From positions 1-64,000 of the forward strand of contig CAYYDD010000001.1 of the NCBI GenBank assembly GCA_964470515.1: a stretch of 64,000 nucleotides of DNA. Reading direction: 5' to 3'. Shown piece after piece: positions 50,564-59,308 of the stretch (the stretch's first letter is position 1; each line of letters opens with the position of its first letter). Below the pieces are notes generated by a model. That model was not told the DNA's origin and ran no database searches. It saw nothing but the letters and a program-made list of their open reading frames with translations. The position numbers and the translations under genes are program-made. This stretch comes from RGIG3009 sp964470515 (GTDB lineage: Bacteria > Bacillota > Clostridia > Oscillospirales > Acutalibacteraceae).

Positions 50564-50935
50564 TTACTTCATCAGATTGGCGACGGTGTATTCCTCCACC
50601 GGATTGCCGTTGACCAGATGATCAGTCACGATCTTCGCGACCATCTCGGGCGTTACCTTACCGTAGGTGACCTTTTCCTTGCCGGGAGCGATGACCTCAA
50701 CGATGGGCTCGAACTGGCACATACCGATGCAGCCGGTCTGCACCACGGCAACGTGACCCAGATGACGCTTCGCGATCTCCTCCGAGAACGCTTTCAGCAC
50801 CGGGCGAGCGCCGGCGGCGATACCGCAGGTCGCCATACCGACGACAACGCGCGTACCGTCGTGAGACCCCTCGCGCACGGTCATTTTCTCACGGGCCTTA
50901 TCCCGCAGAGCCTGAAGTTCCGCAATGGATTTCAT
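50564..50935 (-). CDS. Thioredoxin-like [2Fe-2S] ferredoxin domain protein
   Basis: 123 aa from the ATG at 50935, with AGGAGG upstream. A helical start (AELQALRDKAREKM) precedes a thioredoxin-like fold: VVVGMATCGIAAGARPVLKAF, VVQTGCIGMCQFEPIVEV and the C-terminal VTPEMVAKIVTDHLVNGNPVEEY. Only three cysteines are present (C37, C69, C73), whereas a standard [2Fe-2S] site uses four; the usual second cysteine of the first pair is replaced within GIAAGA. It may bind a cluster with another ligand or dimer partner. The same small protein lies just ahead of hydB in many clostridial hydrogenase operons. Confidence 0.85.
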   Translation of the reverse strand: MKSIAELQALRDKAREKMTVREGSHDGTRVVVGMATCGIAAGARPVLKAFSEEIAKRHLGHVAVVQTGCIGMCQFEPIVEVIAPGKEKVTYGKVTPEMVAKIVTDHLVNGNPVEEYTVANLMK

Positions 50936-50975
50936 ACAAAAAAACCTCCTAGTCGTTTTCATACATAATTCAAAG

Positions 50976-51518
50976 TCAGGCGTTGCTGCCTACCGTTTGG
51001 ATACTCTCCTCCAGATTCTCACGGATCCACGCCAAAATATCCGGCTCCGAGAGCGGCACATCGCCCAGCACCTCGCGCAGTGCGCGGGTATCCAGCTCGA
51101 ACGACTGCCCGTTTACCTTGTGACGATAAACGAAATCGATGCTCGGATTGAGTTGGATCAGCGTTTCCATCGTACCGGCAATATCGCCGAGCGGCATACG
51201 GTCGATGTGCTCCAGCCGGAAAGAAGCGGTGACAGTGGTACCCACACCGACCTCCGATTCGATTGCGAGCGATCCGTCGGCCATTTCGGCGGCCATACGG
51301 AACAGCGGGATCCCCATACCGACCCGACGCGTGGTGCGGGTGGTGTAGAACGGATCGCGGATGCGTTCCAGCTGCTCGGCAGTCATCCCGCGACCGTTAT
51401 CCTCAATGAGGATGGTGAGCATCCCTTCGGTTTCCGTGACCGCGACCGTGACCAGCGTGGCCGCGGCGGCAATGGAATTCTGGACGATATCCAGAACGTT
51501 CAGCGACAGCTCACGCAT
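50976..51518 (-). CDS. Stand-alone histidine-kinase-like ATPase
   Basis: 180 aa. The GHKL ATP-binding fold is clear: N14 in LDIVQNSIAA (N box), D40-G44 in IEDNGRGM (G1), RDPFYTT (F box) and VGMGIPLFRMAAEMADGSLAIES (G2 region). There is no phosphoacceptor histidine, sensor domain or membrane segment. The last 60 residues are not part of the ATPase fold. It may be an anti-sigma-like kinase or an ATP sensor for the hydrogenase. Proteins like it recur between the NuoE and ferredoxin genes in clostridial hydrogenase operons, with no proven role. It is four bases after the NuoE-like gene. Confidence 0.85.
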   Translation of the reverse strand: MRELSLNVLDIVQNSIAAAATLVTVAVTETEGMLTILIEDNGRGMTAEQLERIRDPFYTTRTTRRVGMGIPLFRMAAEMADGSLAIESEVGVGTTVTASFRLEHIDRMPLGDIAGTMETLIQLNPSIDFVYRHKVNGQSFELDTRALREVLGDVPLSEPDILAWIRENLEESIQTVGSNA

Positions 51519-51521
51519 CGC

Positions 51522-52019
51522 TTACTTGCTGTACTTCGCGATGATGCCGGGAACATCATCCGCCGTGAGTTTGCCGTACACGTCTTCGTTCACGGTTAGG
51601 ACGGGAGCCAGACCGCAAGCACCGATGCAGCGGCACGCGGTGAGTGAGAAGCGGCCGTCCGCGGTGCATTCCTCTGCGTCGATGCCGAGAATCTCCTTGA
51701 GCTTATCAAATACATCGCCCGCACCCTTAACGTAGCACGCCGTGCCGAGGCACACCGAGATGTTGTAAGCGCCCTTCGGGGACAGCGAGAACTGTGCATA
51801 GAACGTGGCGACACCGTAGACCTTCTCCAGCGGAACGCCCATACCGTCAGCGATCATCTGCTGCACTTCCACCGGCAGGTAGCCGTAGATGCCCTGAGCT
51901 TCCTGCATAACACCCATCAGGCGGCTGGAATCGTGCTTGTTAGCATCGATGACCTTCTGCAAGGCTTCGGCTTGCTCGGGCGTGCCCTTGAAAGGAAGCT
52001 TGCTGATTTTTTTCTGCAT
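51522..52019 (-). CDS. hydC: Hydrogenase NuoE-like [2Fe-2S] subunit
   Basis: 165 aa. A helical N-terminal half (residues 1-80) with MGVMQEAQGIYGYLPVEVQQMIADGMGVPLEKVYGVATFYAQF is followed by a thioredoxin-like [2Fe-2S] domain. C90 and C95 (SVCLGTAC) and C131 and C135 (CIGAC) are the cluster ligands. It passes electrons between the NuoF-like subunit and HydA. It is the first gene of the five-gene hydrogenase unit, and AGGAGG precedes the ATG. Confidence 0.93.
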   Translation of the reverse strand: MQKKISKLPFKGTPEQAEALQKVIDANKHDSSRLMGVMQEAQGIYGYLPVEVQQMIADGMGVPLEKVYGVATFYAQFSLSPKGAYNISVCLGTACYVKGAGDVFDKLKEILGIDAEECTADGRFSLTACRCIGACGLAPVLTVNEDVYGKLTADDVPGIIAKYSK

Positions 52020-52058
52020 TTGCCTGTTCCTCCTTAAATAAATTCATACGCGAGCTCT

Positions 52059-52087
52059 ATTATACAAGATGTCTGCGGATTTTGCAA
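52059..52087 (-). promoter_or_regulatory. Promoter of the hydrogenase operon
   Basis: Minus-strand TTGCAA (52082-52087), 17 bases, TATAAT (52059-52064), about 25 bases before the ribosome site. No Rex-type operator (TTGTTAA...TTAACAA) was seen. Confidence 0.8.
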
Positions 52088-52154
52088 TGGAAATATGCAA
52101 AGATCGTCGATTTTTTGTCAATCTTTTTTCAAATACGGACAAAACCGTAATATA

Positions 52155-52183
52155 TTGACAAAAAAAGGAAAAGGGGATATACT
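52155..52183 (+). promoter_or_regulatory. Promoter of the MFS gene
   Basis: TTGACA (52155-52160), 17 bases, TATACT (52178-52183), divergent from the hydrogenase promoter. Confidence 0.85.
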
Positions 52184-52220
52184 GACTGCTTGTACACCGT
52201 ATGACAAAGAGGTGGAAGGT

Positions 52221-53429
52221 ATGCGTGCGAATTACCGTCGAACATGGAAAGGCTGCTATTGGGGCGCGGCGGTGCAAGCCGTTGCTATGAACGTGGTGCC
52301 GTTGTTTTTCGCCACACTGCAAACACAGTTCGATATCTCCTTTGAAAAGATCGGCCGTCTCGTGCTGGTGAACTTTTTAACACAGCTGATCGTGGATTTT
52401 TTGTCGTTGTATTTCGTGGATAAGGCGGGATATCGCCGGTGCTTCTTAACGGCACATGCGACCGTAGCGGCGGGCTTTGTTTTGTTTGGTATCTTACCGA
52501 TGGTGATGCCGGAGGCCTATACCGGTATGGTGCTTGCGACGATCGTATATTCCGTCGGCTCGGGCCTGCTGGAGGTGCTGATCAGTCCGATGGCGGATGC
52601 GCTACCGAGCGAGAAAAAAGCAGCATCATTGACGTTAGTTCATGCGTTTTATCCACTGGGACAGGTGCTGTCCATCATCGTTACGACGCTGGTGCTGTGG
52701 ATCTTTGGGCGCGAATACTGGTGGATCGTTATTATGGCGTGGGCGCTGATACCGCTGACGAATTTTGTGCGCGGACTGACGCTCGTGTATCCCAGCGTGG
52801 AGGCGGTGACGGATCACGGAGGTATGAGCAGTCTGTTCCGTTCGCGTACGTTCTGGATCGCCTTGCTGACGATGGTGTGTGCGGGTGCTTCTGAGCAGGC
52901 GATGGCGCAGTGGGTCTCCTTGTTCGCCGAGCAAGGGCTGGGTGTGCCCAAGCTTTTGGGCGATTTTCTGGGACCGTGCTTGTTCGCGTTATTTATGCTT
53001 ATCGGTCGCTTTGGATATGGGCGCAGTGAGGAGCGCATAGCCCTGCGCCCGTTGTTGCTCGGCAGTGCGCTGATGAGTGTGGTGTGCTATGCGTTAGCGG
53101 TGTTCTCGCCGTTCCCGGTTTTAGCATTGCTCGGTTGTGCGTCCTGCGGCTTGTCGGTCAGCTTGATGTGGCCGGGCACGTTGAGCTTTACCGCCGCACG
53201 TATGACCCATGGTGGCACGGCACTGTTTTCGTGTATGGCACTGGCAGGTGATGCAGGCTGCTCACTCGGACCGTGGCTGACAGGGCTGGTATCGGATATG
53301 GTGCAGGTGGGCTACACCGGCCCCGATGCGGCGCAGTACGGCCTGCGGATGGGTCTCATCAGCGCGGCGATATTCCCCATAGGGATGTTCCTGCTACTTC
53401 TGCTGTCCCCGAAAAAGAAAACGGTATAA
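52221..53429 (+). CDS. Major facilitator superfamily transporter
   Basis: 402 aa from the ATG at 52221, with GGAAGG just ahead. About twelve membrane helices in two sets of six. The loop between helices 2 and 3 reads YFVDKAGYRRCFL, a variant of the MFS motif A. The opening and lack of a sugar signature leave the substrate open; it resembles fucose-permease-like or unclassified MFS proteins. It has its own promoter and terminator and shares no operon, so context gives no hint. Confidence 0.85.
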   Translation: MRANYRRTWKGCYWGAAVQAVAMNVVPLFFATLQTQFDISFEKIGRLVLVNFLTQLIVDFLSLYFVDKAGYRRCFLTAHATVAAGFVLFGILPMVMPEAYTGMVLATIVYSVGSGLLEVLISPMADALPSEKKAASLTLVHAFYPLGQVLSIIVTTLVLWIFGREYWWIVIMAWALIPLTNFVRGLTLVYPSVEAVTDHGGMSSLFRSRTFWIALLTMVCAGASEQAMAQWVSLFAEQGLGVPKLLGDFLGPCLFALFMLIGRFGYGRSEERIALRPLLLGSALMSVVCYALAVFSPFPVLALLGCASCGLSVSLMWPGTLSFTAARMTHGGTALFSCMALAGDAGCSLGPWLTGLVSDMVQVGYTGPDAAQYGLRMGLISAAIFPIGMFLLLLLSPKKKTV

Positions 53430-53466
53430 GAAACGTCTCCGACACGATGTCGGAGACGTTTCTTTT
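53429..53466. terminator. Terminator after the MFS gene
   Basis: GAAACGTCTCCGACA, loop CGA and its exact complement, then TTTTATG. A 15-bp stem starting at the MFS stop. Confidence 0.9.
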
Positions 53467-53592
53467 ATGCCTATAGGTGCGGGGAATGGCAGGCGATTAC
53501 GATCTTGATTTTGTTTGTACGAATATTGGACAATCCCTCAGTCACACTACCTTTCACCAGGGGATCGTGATGGTTGGCTTAGATTTATATGA

Positions 53593-55305
53593 TTATTTCT
53601 CCGAAAGGAGCGTTTCGGTCGCGGCCTGTAGGCGGGCGGCGACCTCGGCGGCCTGCTCGGGCGTGGTCCCCGTGGCGGTGACGTAGCCCTTGATCTTCGG
53701 CTCGGTGCCGGAGGGGCGGATGATGAGCCCCGCGTGGTTTTCCAGCTCATACGCCAGCACGTTGGACTTGGGCAGCGTGATCGGCTGCACACCGTCGGCG
53801 GTGCGGCGCTCGGAGGCGAGATAATCGGCAACGCCGAGCACCCGCAGTCCCGCGATCTCGGTGGGCGCATCCGCACGCAGATCGGTCATCAGCTGCTCCA
53901 TCGCGATCATACCCTGTGCACCCTCGAACTGCACGTTGACGAGCTTATGCGTGTACACGCCGTGCTCCTCGGACAGTTGCTTCAGCACGTCCAGCAGCGA
54001 GCGGCCGCGATCAGCGTAGTATGCCGCCATTTCGCAGATCAGCATTGAGGCGACAACAGCGTCCTTATCCCGCGCGTGGGTGCCCGCCAGATAGCCGTAG
54101 CTTTCCTCAAAGCCGAACTGATACCGCTCGGGATGACCGGCGGTTTCCAACTCACCGATCTGCTCACCGATATACTTGAAGCCGGTGAGCACTTCACGCA
54201 TCTCACAGCCGTATTTTTCCGCAATACGGGTAGCGAGGTCGGAGGTGACGATGGTCTTGACAACGACGGGAGCCTGCGGCAGCGTGCCGTTCGCGCGGCG
54301 GCAGGAAAGGATGTATTCCAGCAACAGGCAACCGGTCTCGTTGCCTGTGAGCAGGACGTAGTCGTCATCCTGCCGTACTGCGATACCAACACGGTCGCAA
54401 TCGGGATCGGTGGCCAGCAGCAGATCGGGCTTGACAGTCTTGGCCATTTCCAGTGCGCTGGCGAACGCCTGACGGATCTCGGGATTTGGGTAGGGGGCGG
54501 TGGGAAAGTTACCGTCCGGGTTTTCCTGCTCCGGCACCACCGTGACCTGCGACAGACCGATGCGGTCAAGGATCGCGCGCACCGGCTTGTTGCCCGCGCC
54601 GTTAAGCGGGGTATAGATAACTTTCAACCCGCCCTTGGCACAGATACCGGGATTGATCTGCTGCTCCGCAACGCGGTCGAGATACTTCTGCACCAGCTCG
54701 TTGCCGACCGGCGTGATGAGACTGTCACGCACGGCGGTATCGTAATCCGCCAGACGGATGCCGTCAAACATATCCACGCGGCGGATGTACTCGGTGACGG
54801 CGTTCGCGTCGTCATCCGTCATCTGGAAGCCCTCGGAACCATAGCACTTGTAGCCGTTATACTTGGCGGGGTTGTGGCTGGCGGTGACCATAATACCGGC
54901 CTGACATTTCAGCTCACGCACCGCGAAGGACAGCACGGGCACGGGATTTAATTCTTCAAACAGACTGACTGCAATGCCGTTGCCCGCCAACACACGGGCG
55001 GATTCCACGGCAAATATATCGGATTTGATCCGGGAGTCAAAGCAGATCGCCACGCGTGAGGACGGATAGCGGGCGTTGAGGTAATCGGCGAGCCCCTGCG
55101 TCGCCTTGCGCACCGTGTAGATATTCATGCGGTTATCGCCCGCGCCGATAACACCACGCAGTCCCGCAGTGCCGAATTCCAGCTCGCGGTAAAAGCGTTC
55201 GTAGATCTCATTGTCATCGCCGGTAAGGCCGCGCAGCTCGCCGATCAGATCCGGATCGTCGGTCGCACGGGACAGCCACAGCTCGTATTTTTCAGCAACG
55301 GTCAT
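53593..55305 (-). CDS. pgm: Phosphoglucomutase / phosphomannomutase
   Basis: 570 aa from the ATG at 55305, with AAAGGA upstream; earlier in-frame starts lie too close to the promoter. Interconverts glucose-1- and glucose-6-phosphate (or the mannose pair). S143 in VTASHNPAKYNGYK is the phosphoserine. DPDCDRVGI binds Mg2+, GFEESYGYLAGTHARDKD recognises the sugar, and IRPSGTEPKIK binds phosphate. The length and ELEFGTAGLRGVIGAG start fit the PgcA type of Firmicutes, which feeds UDP-glucose and cell-envelope sugar synthesis. Confidence 0.94.
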   Translation of the reverse strand: MTVAEKYELWLSRATDDPDLIGELRGLTGDDNEIYERFYRELEFGTAGLRGVIGAGDNRMNIYTVRKATQGLADYLNARYPSSRVAICFDSRIKSDIFAVESARVLAGNGIAVSLFEELNPVPVLSFAVRELKCQAGIMVTASHNPAKYNGYKCYGSEGFQMTDDDANAVTEYIRRVDMFDGIRLADYDTAVRDSLITPVGNELVQKYLDRVAEQQINPGICAKGGLKVIYTPLNGAGNKPVRAILDRIGLSQVTVVPEQENPDGNFPTAPYPNPEIRQAFASALEMAKTVKPDLLLATDPDCDRVGIAVRQDDDYVLLTGNETGCLLLEYILSCRRANGTLPQAPVVVKTIVTSDLATRIAEKYGCEMREVLTGFKYIGEQIGELETAGHPERYQFGFEESYGYLAGTHARDKDAVVASMLICEMAAYYADRGRSLLDVLKQLSEEHGVYTHKLVNVQFEGAQGMIAMEQLMTDLRADAPTEIAGLRVLGVADYLASERRTADGVQPITLPKSNVLAYELENHAGLIIRPSGTEPKIKGYVTATGTTPEQAAEVAARLQAATETLLSEK

Positions 55306-55340
55306 AGTATCCAATCCTTTCATTTCATCGTTATAAGACC

Positions 55341-55369
55341 AGTATACCAATATTTTTCGAAAAATGCAA
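55341..55369 (-). promoter_or_regulatory. Promoter of pgm
   Basis: Minus-strand TTGCAT (55364-55369), 17 bases, TATACT (55341-55346), about 35 bases before the start codon. Confidence 0.8.
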
Positions 55370-55395
55370 GGATAGCCTTGCGGGAGGATTCGACA

Positions 55396-55424
55396 GAAAA
55401 AGCCCCGCCGTTTTCGGCGGGGCG
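55396..55424 (-). terminator. Terminator after the amidase gene
   Basis: Minus-strand GCCCCGCCG, loop AAAA, CGGCGGGGC, then TTTTTCT. It separates the amidase gene from pgm. Confidence 0.85.
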
Positions 55425-55441
55425 AGGAGGGAAAGAAGTGT

Positions 55442-56101
55442 TTAATTCGTTTGTCGGTAGGCGGCGACGTCGGCGAGAAAGGTATTCCACGATTCGGGGT
55501 TTCGTACGAAGTAACGGGGACACTCCTTGCCGGTCACGTCGTAGTGACGGATGACGCGGTCGTCCGTCAGCTCGCCCTCGTCCAGCAGCCACGACACCAG
55601 TTTGACCAACGAAGCATACGTTGCCTCGTTGAACTTGCCGGTATCGTCCGGGTGGCAGACCTCGATAGAGACGGTATCGCTGTTGCGGTGATTGCTGGCG
55701 GCGGATAGCTCATTCAGCGGCAGGCATTGGATGATCTCACCGTCCAGACCGACGACAAAATGCGAACTGACCTCGGAGTCGGGATTGTCGAACCAGTTGC
55801 GGTTTTGTCGGGCGGTGGTGCCGGGGTTGCCCACGTAATGCACCACCACGTCGCTGAACGCCGTGAGCGATGTGCCCCGTCGGGAGGGGCCACCGACACG
55901 GATAAAGTCCTGTTCGATCCAGTCGGGGACGGTGATCTCGCCTAAATGCTGCACCGACGGCGGTCGGGATACCGTGCGGAGTAGCACGCCGAGCCCCACC
56001 GCCAGCAGCACACACAATACGATACCGAGAACGATGAGCCGCCGCTGACGGGCATACCGTTGCCGCCGCAGCAGGCGGTCGGGTGGGGTGTGAATATCCA
56101 T
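55442..56101 (-). CDS. Membrane-anchored N-acetylmuramoyl-L-alanine amidase (Amidase_2)
   Basis: 219 aa from the ATG at 56101, with AAAGGAG upstream; the upstream open frame overlaps the small gene. A basic N-terminus and one membrane helix (about 22-42) place the enzyme outside. The amidase fold is clear: VVVHYVGNPGTTARQNRNWF with the first zinc histidine, SSHFVVGLDGEIIQCLPLNELSAASN, SIEVCHPDDTGKF and RHYDVTGKECPRYF with the last histidine and cysteine ligands. It cuts between MurNAc and L-Ala. It is the last gene of the GntR-ABC unit. Confidence 0.92.
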   Translation of the reverse strand: MDIHTPPDRLLRRQRYARQRRLIVLGIVLCVLLAVGLGVLLRTVSRPPSVQHLGEITVPDWIEQDFIRVGGPSRRGTSLTAFSDVVVHYVGNPGTTARQNRNWFDNPDSEVSSHFVVGLDGEIIQCLPLNELSAASNHRNSDTVSIEVCHPDDTGKFNEATYASLVKLVSWLLDEGELTDDRVIRHYDVTGKECPRYFVRNPESWNTFLADVAAYRQTN

Positions 56102-56117
56102 AACGGCGGCTCCTTTC

Positions 56118-56252
56118 TCAATCGGGGTCGGCGGGCGACGAGGCCAGATACTTCGGGCGTTTGCACACACGGGTGACGATGGCCGAGATCAGCGCGATCA
56201 GCAGAGTCACGGGGATGAGCCAGCGGGGTGACTTCTTTTCTTTTTTGGCCAT
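56118..56252 (-). CDS. Small single-span membrane protein
   Basis: 44 aa. A basic start (MAKKEKKSPRW) leads to one hydrophobic helix (LIPVTLLIALISAIVTRV) and a short tail (CKRPKYLASSPADPD). AAAGGA lies 11 bases before the ATG at 56252; an ATG at 56264 abuts that site. It sits between the ABC permease and the amidase, 16 bases before the latter. No known family; it may assist either neighbour. The length is below most annotation cut-offs. Confidence 0.6.
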   Translation of the reverse strand: MAKKEKKSPRWLIPVTLLIALISAIVTRVCKRPKYLASSPADPD

Positions 56253-56272
56253 AGCCGTTATCATCCTTTCTT

Positions 56273-58402
56273 TTACGAGTACTGATCTTCCTCAATGGGA
56301 ATGACGGTATCCTCCGGAATGGCGAAGTAGCCTTCAAAGCAGGTGTATTCATAATAGTTCGTGTATTCCTGCTCAATATGCACGCGGCAGGAGATCGAGA
56401 TATAGCACAGCGGCTGCGTGGGGTCGATGGGCTCATCTACGACGCGTTTGAGTGCCTCGACAAAGTCGACGATTGCCTCGCGGTTTTTCTTCATCGTGTC
56501 GATATCCCACCAGAAACTCGGCGAATTGGTGCTGTCCACGGTGGTGTTGTGGACGGTGACGTCCATATAATCGCAGTCGTCGATGTGGTTGATCAGCATA
56601 TCCAAGATCTGCTCTTGCTGGTCGGCGGCGTTCTTTTTGTGCAATTCAAGATATGCGGCGGCCGTCTTCGGCAGTATCTCGGGATACAGCGGTACGCTGT
56701 ACGACACCCAGCCCGAAACGTTGGGAACGTACACGGACAGCGAGGTCAGCGGCGACTCATAGGTCACGTCATTGTATTTCTCCGCAAACTGAGCGTCCAG
56801 TGAGCCGCCGTTGAGCAACGCATACCACTTTTCGAAGCCGATCTCCTTGACTTCTGCTTGCAGTGTGTCGAGCAGCTGCTTGGCACCGTTGTCGGTGGTG
56901 AGATACAGCCCTGTGGCGCGGATGTGGCTGTAATTGGTCGGCAGGTTCATATAGATATCCTGATATTGCTTGTTTTCCGCCAGCTTTTCCGCAAGCAGCT
57001 CCACATCGTCATCGTAGACGATAATGCGGCGCAGATGAGAGATGCCGCCGCTCTTGATGGACACGACCAGTGAGGAGGCCTGATAGGATTCCTCATAGTA
57101 TTTATTCTCGGAGATATCCAGCACGTCCAGCGTGTGGTGTAGCTGGCGCGATACCATCTTGAGGATGGCGGGGTCGGTGAGGTTGACCGAGGCGCTTTGC
57201 TCGGTGAAGTAATTGTCGTCGCTGTAGCCGTCGTCGTAGTTCTTAAACTCCACCACGCGGATGGAGGCGATCTCGTCGACATCGGGAGAATAGGTGCGCA
57301 GCAGCGTATCCGCGCCGAACAGACCGCTGACCAGCGCGGCGTTGGCGATTACGAGCAGCAGCACGGTGAGTGCGCAACGGCGGATAAGCCCCTTCCAGCG
57401 GCGGGTGCATAAGATCTCGAATACCACCATAGCAAACACGGTCATAATATACAGGAAGATCCAGCCGATCATATCCGAGAGACCATAATATTGGTCGTAA
57501 TCGAAGTACAGAGCCAGCGTGACAAAGGAGCTGATAGTGAAGCCGACAAGAAAGCGGTACAGTGCTTGCAGCTTCGGTGTGGGCGCGGAATGACCGGCAC
57601 CCTCACTGCGGCGGCGGACAAACAGCCACCACGCGATGGCGACGTATACCAGTGCTAAGAGCAGTGTATACAGACAGCTTTCGCCCGAGGTGAGCACAGA
57701 TTTGTTATCGCCGTAGAAGAAATATTGCAGGATATAGCCTGCGGGGATGTTGTATTGCGTGTTGAACAGCGGGGCGAAGGCCAGACCGTCCACCAACGGG
57801 AATGCCTCACATATTCCGGTGAGCACCAGCTTCATCAGGACGCGGGGGAGGAAGATGATGAGCAGGGCCAGCAGTACGTTCATAATGAGGGTGCCGGTGG
57901 CCGACATCGAGATCGCCACACACGCTGCGACCAGCAGACCGCCGACAAAGCAGTTGAGGCTGATCTGCAAGACGCTCTGGAAATTGATGATGAACAGCTG
58001 CGGGAGGATCGCGTGGCAGACGACCGACAGCAGACCGGTGCCGACGACAAAGATGAACAGCCACGTGACCACCGCTGCGAAAAAGCTGAAGAACAGGCAG
58101 GTTCGGGTGGCTGGAATGGCGTGGTAATAGTCGCTGGCTTCCCGTTTGTTTATAAACGAAAATAAATTGAGTGTCAGGAATGGGGCGACGATACAGAAAG
58201 CACCCACGATGAGCGGGTTCATTTGCAGGTAGCCCACGGTATTGGCGGTGAACTCGCGGCTGGAATCCAACCAATTAATGTACTCAACCAGTGGGATAAA
58301 CACGACGATGAGGCCGACGGCGGCCGTGAATAAGATGCCCATTAAGCGGAGCTGACGCAGACCCTCCACGTACAGCCGTGGGCTGAACCATTTCTGCTTC
58401 AT
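56273..58402 (-). CDS. ABC transporter permease with large extracellular domain
   Basis: 709 aa. About six membrane helices in the first 300 residues (first span FTAAVGLIVVFIPLV) and further helices between 300 and 370, then a soluble domain of some 330 residues (from about 380 to the end) with no membrane segment. The layout is that of the multidrug or lipid-type ABC permeases found with YtrA-family regulators and YtrB ATPases. The extracellular part may bind an antimicrobial or wall precursor. GGGAGGG precedes the ATG; three bases separate it from the ATPase gene. Confidence 0.82.
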   Translation of the reverse strand: MKQKWFSPRLYVEGLRQLRLMGILFTAAVGLIVVFIPLVEYINWLDSSREFTANTVGYLQMNPLIVGAFCIVAPFLTLNLFSFINKREASDYYHAIPATRTCLFFSFFAAVVTWLFIFVVGTGLLSVVCHAILPQLFIINFQSVLQISLNCFVGGLLVAACVAISMSATGTLIMNVLLALLIIFLPRVLMKLVLTGICEAFPLVDGLAFAPLFNTQYNIPAGYILQYFFYGDNKSVLTSGESCLYTLLLALVYVAIAWWLFVRRRSEGAGHSAPTPKLQALYRFLVGFTISSFVTLALYFDYDQYYGLSDMIGWIFLYIMTVFAMVVFEILCTRRWKGLIRRCALTVLLLVIANAALVSGLFGADTLLRTYSPDVDEIASIRVVEFKNYDDGYSDDNYFTEQSASVNLTDPAILKMVSRQLHHTLDVLDISENKYYEESYQASSLVVSIKSGGISHLRRIIVYDDDVELLAEKLAENKQYQDIYMNLPTNYSHIRATGLYLTTDNGAKQLLDTLQAEVKEIGFEKWYALLNGGSLDAQFAEKYNDVTYESPLTSLSVYVPNVSGWVSYSVPLYPEILPKTAAAYLELHKKNAADQQEQILDMLINHIDDCDYMDVTVHNTTVDSTNSPSFWWDIDTMKKNREAIVDFVEALKRVVDEPIDPTQPLCYISISCRVHIEQEYTNYYEYTCFEGYFAIPEDTVIPIEEDQYS

Positions 58403-58405
58403 ACA

Positions 58406-59308
58406 TCAACCCTCCCATACGTCGCCGGCCGTATAGCCGAGCGCTTCCATCTCATAGGTGAACACTTCCTCAAGGGATAGCGGCAGTACGTCCATCAGCA
58501 CGGGACACATTGCTTGCAGCAGTGCCACGGTGCGCTCGCGGTCTCCGCGCACGATGATGTTGGCGACCGAGCCACGCTTGGAAAAGTGCAGCATTTCAAT
58601 ATCGGTAAAGGAACTACGGTCAAAGTCGCCCGCGAACGCGATCTGCACCTTGAACAGCGAGGTCTTGAGGTTTTGTACGTCGCTTTCCAGTACCAGACCG
58701 CCCTTGTGAAGCAGGGCGAGCTGATCGCAGGTATCCTCCAGCTCGCGCAGGGAGTGGGAGGTGATGATGGCGGTGGACTGGCGCTCCAGCACGTCCTCAC
58801 AGATGAGGTTTTTCACGCGGTTGCGCATAATGGGGTCGAGACCGTCAAAGGTCTCGTCGAAAAAGATGTACCGCGGGCGCGCCGACAGTGCTAAAATGGT
58901 GGCGGCCTGCCGCTTCATACCCTTGGAAAACGTGTTGATGGATTTTTTGGGATCCAGCTCAAACGTCGCGGTGAGGCGGTGAAACCGATCATAGTCAAAA
59001 TCAGGGTGGATGGAGCGGTGGAGCTGAGCCATCCGCTCCATTGAGGCACTGGCTAAAAAGTACAGCGTATCCGGTACGTAAGCGATTTCCGCTTTCTTCG
59101 CGGCATTTTCATAAATGGGTTCGCCGTCGATGGTGACGGTGCCGCTGTCCGGGCGGTAAACGCCGGTGATGGCACGCAAAAAGGTGGATTTACCGGCACC
59201 GTTGGAGCCGACCATACCGTAAATGCAGCCCTGTGGGATAGTACAACTAATGTTATCCAGTGCGGCAAAATCGCCGAAACGCTTGGTGAGGTTCTGTGCT
59301 TGGATCAT
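58406..59308 (-). CDS. ABC transporter ATPase (YtrB-like)
   Basis: 300 aa. Walker A GSNGAGKST near residue 35, signature FSKGMKRQAATILAL (a variant of LSGGQ), Walker B YIFFDETFDGLDP and the switch SHSLREL. A C-terminal 80-residue domain follows, as in drug exporters. Powers the permease downstream. Its ATG overlaps the gntR stop (ATGA), so regulator and ATPase are coupled. Confidence 0.93.
   Translation of the reverse strand: MIQAQNLTKRFGDFAALDNISCTIPQGCIYGMVGSNGAGKSTFLRAITGVYRPDSGTVTIDGEPIYENAAKKAEIAYVPDTLYFLASASMERMAQLHRSIHPDFDYDRFHRLTATFELDPKKSINTFSKGMKRQAATILALSARPRYIFFDETFDGLDPIMRNRVKNLICEDVLERQSTAIITSHSLRELEDTCDQLALLHKGGLVLESDVQNLKTSLFKVQIAFAGDFDRSSFTDIEMLHFSKRGSVANIIVRGDRERTVALLQAMCPVLMDVLPLSLEEVFTYEMEALGYTAGDVWEG

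Noticed and set aside
47261..50613. Two plus-strand frames above 500 codons opposite hydA and hydB
   Set aside because: They are His-, Gly- and Ala-rich shadows of strongly matched hydrogenase genes and contain no domain.
52020..52220. Rex operator ahead of the hydrogenase operon
   Set aside because: I looked for TTGTTAA...TTAACAA and found only AT-rich sequence without matching arms.
53430..53592. Short frame and an AT-rich patch between MFS and pgm
   Set aside because: The frame has no ribosome site and runs into pgm antisense. A CCCTCAGTCAC stretch recalls intergenic debris seen in clostridial genomes but no boundaries could be set.
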